Source: Ignavibacteria bacterium (GTDB taxonomy: Bacteria > Bacteroidota > Ignavibacteria > Tepidaquicellales > Tepidaquicellaceae). From it: a stretch of DNA of 11,769 nt. Shown piece by piece: positions 8,215-11,769 of this stretch; position 1 is the stretch's first letter, and the number at the start of each line of letters is the position of its first letter. The notes under the pieces were generated by a model that saw nothing but the letters and a program-made list of their open reading frames with translations, was not told the DNA's origin and did not search any database. Both the position numbers and the translations under genes were made by a program. Location of the stretch: contig JADJMZ010000009.1 in assembly GCA_016709315.1 (NCBI GenBank), forward strand, positions 1-11,769. The letters are read 5' to 3'.

Positions 8215-8221
8215 ATCTCCT
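8215..8221 (-). promoter_or_regulatory. Strong ribosome binding site of the major capsid gene
   Basis: AGGAGAT ends nine bases ahead of the capsid ATG at 8207, one of only three clear Shine-Dalgarno motifs in the window. It fixes the capsid start. Confidence 0.75.
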
Positions 8222-8231
8222 ATTTTAATTT

Positions 8232-8825
8232 TTATGAAGTTGGATTTATTCCGAACTTCTCTTTATACAATTGCGAATAACCTGTAAAGTCCGAACCTCT
8301 GATAATTGCTAAATCGGAACTTGAAAAGTCATTCCATTTTTTACCGTCAATTTTAATTTTACCTTTCCCGGCTTTACCGTTGTCCATTCCCGCTGTAGTT
8401 GTTTTATTCAGCTCTACAAATTTCTGAAGTTTGACGGTACTTAATTCTTCAGCTACTTCCTGCATCTCATCCGGTAATTGCTTTAAAAGATTTTCTCTTA
8501 TGGACTTATCCAGGTCCTCATACTTTGTTTTGTATTCCGAGATATCCTGTAAAGTCTTTTTAGTTTCAGCGATTTCTTTCTCTTTGTTATCCAACAAAGT
8601 TTGAAGATCGCCTTTCTTTTTAAGTTCATCCTCTCCGGCTTTATCGAGTTTCGCTTTTAATTGGTCAAACTGAACTTGTAATTCAGATTGATTTTTTTTC
8701 AGTGTATCTCTTTGCGAAACTAATTCTTTAAACGCCTTTTCAGAATAAACTTTTTCTTCTGCTTTGTTCTCCAACTCCGCAGGATTTTCTTCTTTCTTGA
8801 TTTCTTCTTTTGCTATTTCAGACAT
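8232..8825 (-). CDS. Capsid scaffolding protein, 197 residues
   Basis: Scaffold proteins guide coat assembly and leave the head before DNA packaging. The sequence is very acidic and charged: an N-terminal disordered part (MSEIAKEEIKKEENPAELE), then a long coiled coil (about residues 30-105, K/E/L/Q rich), then a shorter C-terminal part with a basic patch (GKAGKGKIKIDGKKW) and an end of YKEKFGINPTS. Acidic coiled coil plus a basic C-terminal coat-binding region, immediately upstream of the capsid gene, is the standard arrangement. The start ATG at 8825 follows GGAGGG by ten bases; that site lies in a hairpin. The frame is intact, with no protease domain. Confidence 0.85.
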   Translation of the reverse strand: MSEIAKEEIKKEENPAELENKAEEKVYSEKAFKELVSQRDTLKKNQSELQVQFDQLKAKLDKAGEDELKKKGDLQTLLDNKEKEIAETKKTLQDISEYKTKYEDLDKSIRENLLKQLPDEMQEVAEELSTVKLQKFVELNKTTTAGMDNGKAGKGKIKIDGKKWNDFSSSDLAIIRGSDFTGYSQLYKEKFGINPTS

Positions 8826-8831
8826 TTTATA

Positions 8832-8847
8832 AATACCCTCCGGTATT
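8832..8847 (-). promoter_or_regulatory. Hairpin holding the scaffold gene ribosome binding site
   Basis: On the coding strand the perfect inverted repeat AATACC / GGTATT flanks the four-base loop GGAG, and the GGAGGG motif spans the loop and the start of the 3' arm. The motif ends ten bases before the scaffold ATG. A six-pair stem around a ribosome site could tune or gate translation of the scaffold and, through it, the capsid ratio. The hairpin is directly visible; its function is inferred. Confidence 0.5.
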
Positions 8848-8851
8848 GTTT

Positions 8852-8867
8852 GACTTCATCCGAAGTC
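8852..8867 (-). promoter_or_regulatory. Short perfect hairpin in the scaffold leader
   Basis: GACTTC and GAAGTC are exact complements around a four-base loop, four bases from the ribosome-site hairpin. Together they make a compact structured leader. Possible roles include protein binding, RNase processing or transcript stability; none can be chosen from sequence alone. Confidence 0.4.
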
Positions 8868-8878
8868 TGTTTAGTTTA

Positions 8879-8940
8879 TTAAAAACAAAAAAGGGATTCA
8901 ATTTGAAAGGAGACTTATTTCCCTCAAATTAAACCCCTTT
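8879..8940 (-). terminator. Intrinsic (rho-independent) transcription terminator
   Basis: Minus-strand RNA would form a 17-pair stem (two G-U pairs) from 8940-8924 pairing with 8906-8890, with a loop of about 17 bases, followed at once by a U-rich tract (TTTTTTGTTTTT as DNA, partly within the 3' arm). The plus strand has no T tract after its hairpin, so it works only in the direction of the genes. It lies between the 63-residue gene and the scaffold gene, inside what otherwise looks like one operon. Confidence 0.7.
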
Positions 8941-8971
8941 AAAAAAAGTAGATTTAAATATTACTTATATG

Positions 8972-9163
8972 TTAAGAACTTTTATTCTTTGTAATTATAT
9001 CCGTTGTTATTGTTGCCTTTATATTTGAAACTTTCTTATCATAAACTGAAATTACAACACATCCAAATCCGGATTTACTTTTTATCAACTCAATATTTGA
9101 TTCAATCATATTCAAAACCTTCTTGTTATCTATACTGCTTAAATTGTAATTTGGCTCACTCAA
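8972..9163 (-). CDS. Small protein, 63 residues, weakly like the DUF2292 (YezD) family
   Basis: The frame opens at TTG 9163 with an in-frame TGA two codons upstream, so TTG is the likely start unless an indel hides another. The protein has an amphipathic helix (VLNMIESNIELIKSKSG) then a beta hairpin (GFGCVVISVYDKKVSNIKATI). 'GfGcV.i.vyDkkV..I..T' resembles the 'yGsV.i.ihdgkv.qI..tek' pattern of small DUF2292 proteins, whose role is unknown. It is the last gene before the intrinsic terminator. The similarity is only a recalled pattern. Confidence 0.45.
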   Translation of the reverse strand: MSEPNYNLSSIDNKKVLNMIESNIELIKSKSGFGCVVISVYDKKVSNIKATITTDIITKNKSS

Positions 9164-9194
9164 ATTTATTCAATCTAAAATTAAAAGTAAATAT

Positions 9195-9308
9195 TTATTT
9201 TCTGATATTAAAATAATTGCCAATTAATACACCTATTAAAATACATCCAACAATTATAAGCGTAAATGTTCCCGCTGTTATGTCAAATACTGAATTAAAA
9301 TTAATCAT
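9195..9308 (-). CDS. 37-residue single-pass membrane protein
   Basis: ATG 9308-9306 overlaps the last codons of the repaired portal gene (ATGATTAA) and the frame ends with TAA at 9197-9195. The protein is a short soluble start (MINFNSVFDI) and one hydrophobic helix (TFTLIIVGCILIGVLIG) with a basic tail (NYFNIRK). Such mini-membrane proteins occur between phage structural genes and may aid lysis or membrane association, but there is nothing specific here. The start overlap supports a real gene; composition alone would not. Confidence 0.45.
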   Translation of the reverse strand: MINFNSVFDITAGTFTLIIVGCILIGVLIGNYFNIRK

Positions 9309-10705
9309 TTGTATTATTGTTTAAGTTTTCATCCTGATTATCCGGCTGAGTTACTTCTTCCGTTTTTAGTTCTGAAAACTTTTATTTTGTTCGGAAACTT
9401 TATTTAATATTTCAATTGCTTCATCTTCTGATACTTCTAAATCCTCCATAGTGAAATCAACATCGTTTTTATATCCGATTGACTTTTCCATTTCACGCCT
9501 TGCAATCTTGTCCTGGATTGTTTCCGTGCCTTTCTCTTCAGAAAATGTTAATTCAAAATATGCTTTGTCGTTTAGTTTCGGAGTCATATAAGTATTATGA
9601 ACTAAGCGAATCATGTTTAGTAATTCAATCTCAAAGTTGTATAATAATTCTTTATAGTCATCCCGTTTTTCTTGCAGTTCAATCTCATCCATCGAACGTT
9701 TAACGCCTGATTCATTAGCCACGTTTACATCACCTGACTGTGCGGAAAGTCCTTCACTGTTCATTACAGTCTTGATTTTCCAATCTATGTTATCTCTTAT
9801 CTGTTCATAATCAACAACTAAGTTAACTGATTCAAACTTGTAACTCTTTCGCCTTCTGCTTCAGGAGATTGCAATAACTGTCCTGCACTGAATCTTGTAT
9901 TGTCCGGGAATCGTGTATTTATTCCGTGATATATTCCGTGTACATTTCTTAACTCTGATTCATTCAAATCAGTTAATCTTATATCAAGATTTTTCTGATT
10001 CAATAATAAATTCCAATTCGGCTCACCAAAGAAATCACATCCTTCCTCAATTCTCAATACAACAAACGGCAATTTACCAAATGGATTTTTACCCTGTTCG
10101 TTATTCGGCGGAGCAATCTTTTCTTTGCTGTTGCCTTCAATTAAATAATGTTCTGTTTCAGTCCATACCGCCTCATATACACTGCCATCAGGTCTTGCCT
10201 TCTCAATTGAAATTTCATCCAATACTAAATAATCATCTTTTGTTTTAACTTTGAAACTATCAGGAGTAAATATATCAATCCGCATTTGTTTTAATTCATA
10301 ATCATAAACCGGCTGAGCAACAATGATATTAAAATACAATGCCTTCCTGAAAGCGTCTTTTACTTTCATTGAATATTTAACCTGTCGCAAAACATTAGAT
10401 AAGTTTTCATCAACATTATTTTCAGAAATGATTAATTCCCTTAACGGTTCATTTGTATAAATTCCGCCGGATAGTCTTGAAAAGATTTTCTGCGTAACGT
10501 CTAAATGCTGAAAGTTTATTTTGTCGAGTGTTTCTTTTGAGTATGGATTGTTTAGAGTTTCGTTTTTCAGAATATCATTTATCAATAAATAATCATTGTT
10601 ATAAAATGCAGAGAACAATCTGTGAATTGAAATACGTTCCATTTCAGAGATTGCCCTCATTTTCTGATAGCCCTTAACCAGTTCAGTAAATATATTTCCT
10701 GTCAT
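9301..10705 (-). CDS. Portal protein (two frameshifts)
   Basis: The portal forms the twelve-subunit ring through which DNA is packaged and ejected. ATG at 10705 opens a 295-residue frame with portal hallmarks: an N-terminal helical region, then IFTPDSFKVKTKDDYLVLDE, GKNPFGKLPFVVLRIEEGCD, then LLNQKNLDIRLTDLNESEL. One missing base in the three-T tract (plus strand) at 9847-9849 cuts it; repaired, it continues YKFESVNLVVDYEQIRDN and MNSEGLSAQSG into the second 132-residue part. A second missing base at 9380-9383 cuts the C terminus, which otherwise ends in an acidic tail to TAA at 9301. Repaired length is 468 residues, as expected for SPP1 gp6-like portals. It is separated by 65 A/T-rich bases from the terminase stop. 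Confidence 0.85.
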
Positions 10706-10770
10706 ATATTTTTTACTTAATTACAATTTACTCAAATTTTTATATATAATGCAAGTTTATTTTTTATTAG

Positions 10771-11539
10771 TTAAACTGTTTTTGATATTCGTGAAGGTAA
10801 TAATTCTTTCAAAGTATATTTGAAATTTATATAATATCCGATTGCTGAGCTGATATGTGATAAGTCAGGATTAGTAGTTTGATCCTCTATCTTTTCATTT
10901 TTCTTATATACTACTCTGCGAAAATCTTTTATAACGTGTTCACAATTCTTTGATACAAATAATTTTCTAATATCTTTGTTATTGCATAAACGCCAATTAA
11001 CAAGATTGAATCTTACAATTACAGCGGGATTTGGCTTTACAAATATATTCTCTTGTTTAATGTTTAAAGTGTTTCTGATAATATCGTAATCAGTTGAACG
11101 TCTTCGAGTGCTTCTTGAAGTGCCGGAGTAATCGCCAAATACTCTGTAAACGGCTCCCGGATATTTATTCAGCAATTCTTTACACATTGTTTCAGTATCA
11201 GTATCATATTGAACTATTTCATCAAATACAATATCATCACCTCTCTCTTGCTGTATCAATGCCCACTTCATCGGATTGTAATTAAAATCACAGCATAGAT
11301 TTATTACTTCTGCGGGATTGTAAATATATTCAATTATGTTTTTATCAGAAAACTTTTTATAAATCCTGCCTGAAACTTTTTAATGCACTCCATTCACCGA
11401 GTGCATAAACTGTGTAAAAATATTCATCTTCATTAACTAAGTTTTCAAGTAACTTTTTATATTCAGTATCAATGAATTTATTGTCTAAGTAAGTTGTATG
11501 TAATATTCCTACATCACCGTTTATTTTTAAATTTGCCAT
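10771..11539 (-). CDS. terL: Terminase large subunit, C-terminal nuclease part (one frameshift; ATPase half absent here)
   Basis: The large terminase cuts and pumps phage DNA into the head. This part starts MANLKINGDVGILHTTYLDN, the 'hTTYlDN' motif found after the ATPase domain, then GEWSAL. A five-A tract at 11377-11381 has one surplus A; with it removed the frame continues GRIYKKF, IEYIYNPAEVINLCCDFNYN (first nuclease aspartate in DFNYN) and YRVFGDYSGTS (second aspartate), ending PDLSHISSAIGYYINF. Repaired length is 255 residues, roughly the second half of a normal terminase. Its ATG overlaps the HNH stop as TAATG, and the in-frame sequence upstream meets a stop after about ten codons, so the ATPase is not fused to it. 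Whether it is made separately or joined by splicing is unknown. Confidence 0.85.
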
Positions 11540-11763
11540 TATAATAATCTGAATTGAATTATATCACTTCCGTTTTTCGGTCTTTGCAGATTACACTTTA
11601 AACAAATGATTCTGACATTGGACTTTATATGAAGTCCTCCAACGTTTAACGGAAGTATATGGTCTATTGATTTATCTTTCATTTTGCGATTGCATACCTC
11701 ACAAATATTCGTATCTTCATATAATTTCTTAAGCCATTTACTGTCAATGTCTGTAAATTTCAT
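11539..11763 (-). CDS. HNH endonuclease, 74 residues
   Basis: The protein contains the full zinc-HNH pattern: C21-x2-C24 (CEVC), D34-H35 (DHILPLNVGG), N49 (HIKSNV) and C54-x2-C57-N58 (CLKCN). This fold cuts DNA with a divalent metal. A 74-residue free-standing HNH could be a homing endonuclease or a packaging-associated nuclease. ATG 11763-11761 is preceded in the window only by CTTAA, so its upstream context is cut off. Its TAA overlaps the ATG of the terminase nuclease half (TAATG). Placement immediately before a terminase half lacking its ATPase suggests insertion into, or splicing within, the terminase gene. Confidence 0.85.
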   Translation of the reverse strand: MKFTDIDSKWLKKLYEDTNICEVCNRKMKDKSIDHILPLNVGGLHIKSNVRIICLKCNLQRPKNGSDIIQFRLL

Positions 11764-11769
11764 TTTAAG

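Noticed and set aside
9895..10248. 117-residue open frame on the plus strand
   Set aside because: It lies fully antisense to the portal gene, has no ribosome site or recognisable motif, and has a composition expected of a shadow frame.
10706..10770. Possible promoter (TTGCAT with a TATATA/TAAATT stretch) between terminase and portal
   Set aside because: The segment is so A/T rich that promoter-like hexamers are expected by chance; no spacing or motif stands out.
186..11539. Alternative genetic code or suppressed stop codons explaining the split genes
   Set aside because: The repairs all need a change of reading frame, not readthrough. TAA and TGA also serve as natural stops at gene overlaps, and the intact capsid and scaffold genes need no recoding.
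1..11769. tRNA genes, CRISPR arrays, insertion sequences, diversity-generating template/variable repeats
   Set aside because: I saw no cloverleaf, spaced direct repeats, transposase or reverse transcriptase, and no long near-repeat pair.

Overview
The window is an AT-rich piece of a tailed (dsDNA) bacteriophage or prophage. Every convincing gene lies on the minus strand, so the biological order runs from base 11769 down to base 1. It is the virion-structure operon: HNH endonuclease, nuclease half of the large terminase, portal, two tiny proteins, scaffold, major capsid protein, head/neck proteins, a beta-helix fibre or spike, a glycosyltransferase, a candidate tail tube, small tail-assembly proteins and the start of the tape measure, which runs off the left edge. 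The host cannot be named. AT richness and the rarity of Shine-Dalgarno motifs would suit a Bacteroidota-like host, but the scaffold, capsid and tail-tube genes do carry GGAG-type ribosome sites, so this is only a guess.

Layout (minus strand, right to left). 11763-10771 is a packaging block: an HNH protein whose TAA overlaps the ATG of a terminase part lacking its ATPase half. 10705-8972 holds portal, a hidden 37-residue membrane protein and a 63-residue protein. 8940-8832 is a structured non-coding leader: an intrinsic terminator, a short hairpin, and a hairpin presenting the ribosome site of the scaffold gene. 8825-4490 holds scaffold, capsid and head/neck/connector proteins. 4489-2205 holds the beta-helix protein and the glycosyltransferase. 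2220-1 is the tail block. Most neighbouring genes overlap by 1-16 bases or nearly touch (ATGA and TAATG junctions), indicating one translationally coupled transcript. With frameshifts repaired, no gene-free stretch exceeds 150 bases.

Nine genes are split by single-base indels, at least a dozen sites in all, many in A/T homopolymers. At most sites one added or removed base restores a continuous protein of sensible length, and no repair calls for stop-codon readthrough. This fits uncorrected sequencing error or very recent decay much better than a recoded genome. I give full repaired extents and state where each break lies.

The most distinctive biology is a SunS-like family-2 glycosyltransferase with a helical-repeat tail, embedded with overlaps on both sides between the fibre gene and the tail-tube gene, which suggests glycosylation of virion proteins. 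Next are the HNH gene sitting inside what should be the terminase gene, and the terminator/ribosome-site hairpin leader ahead of the scaffold and capsid genes.
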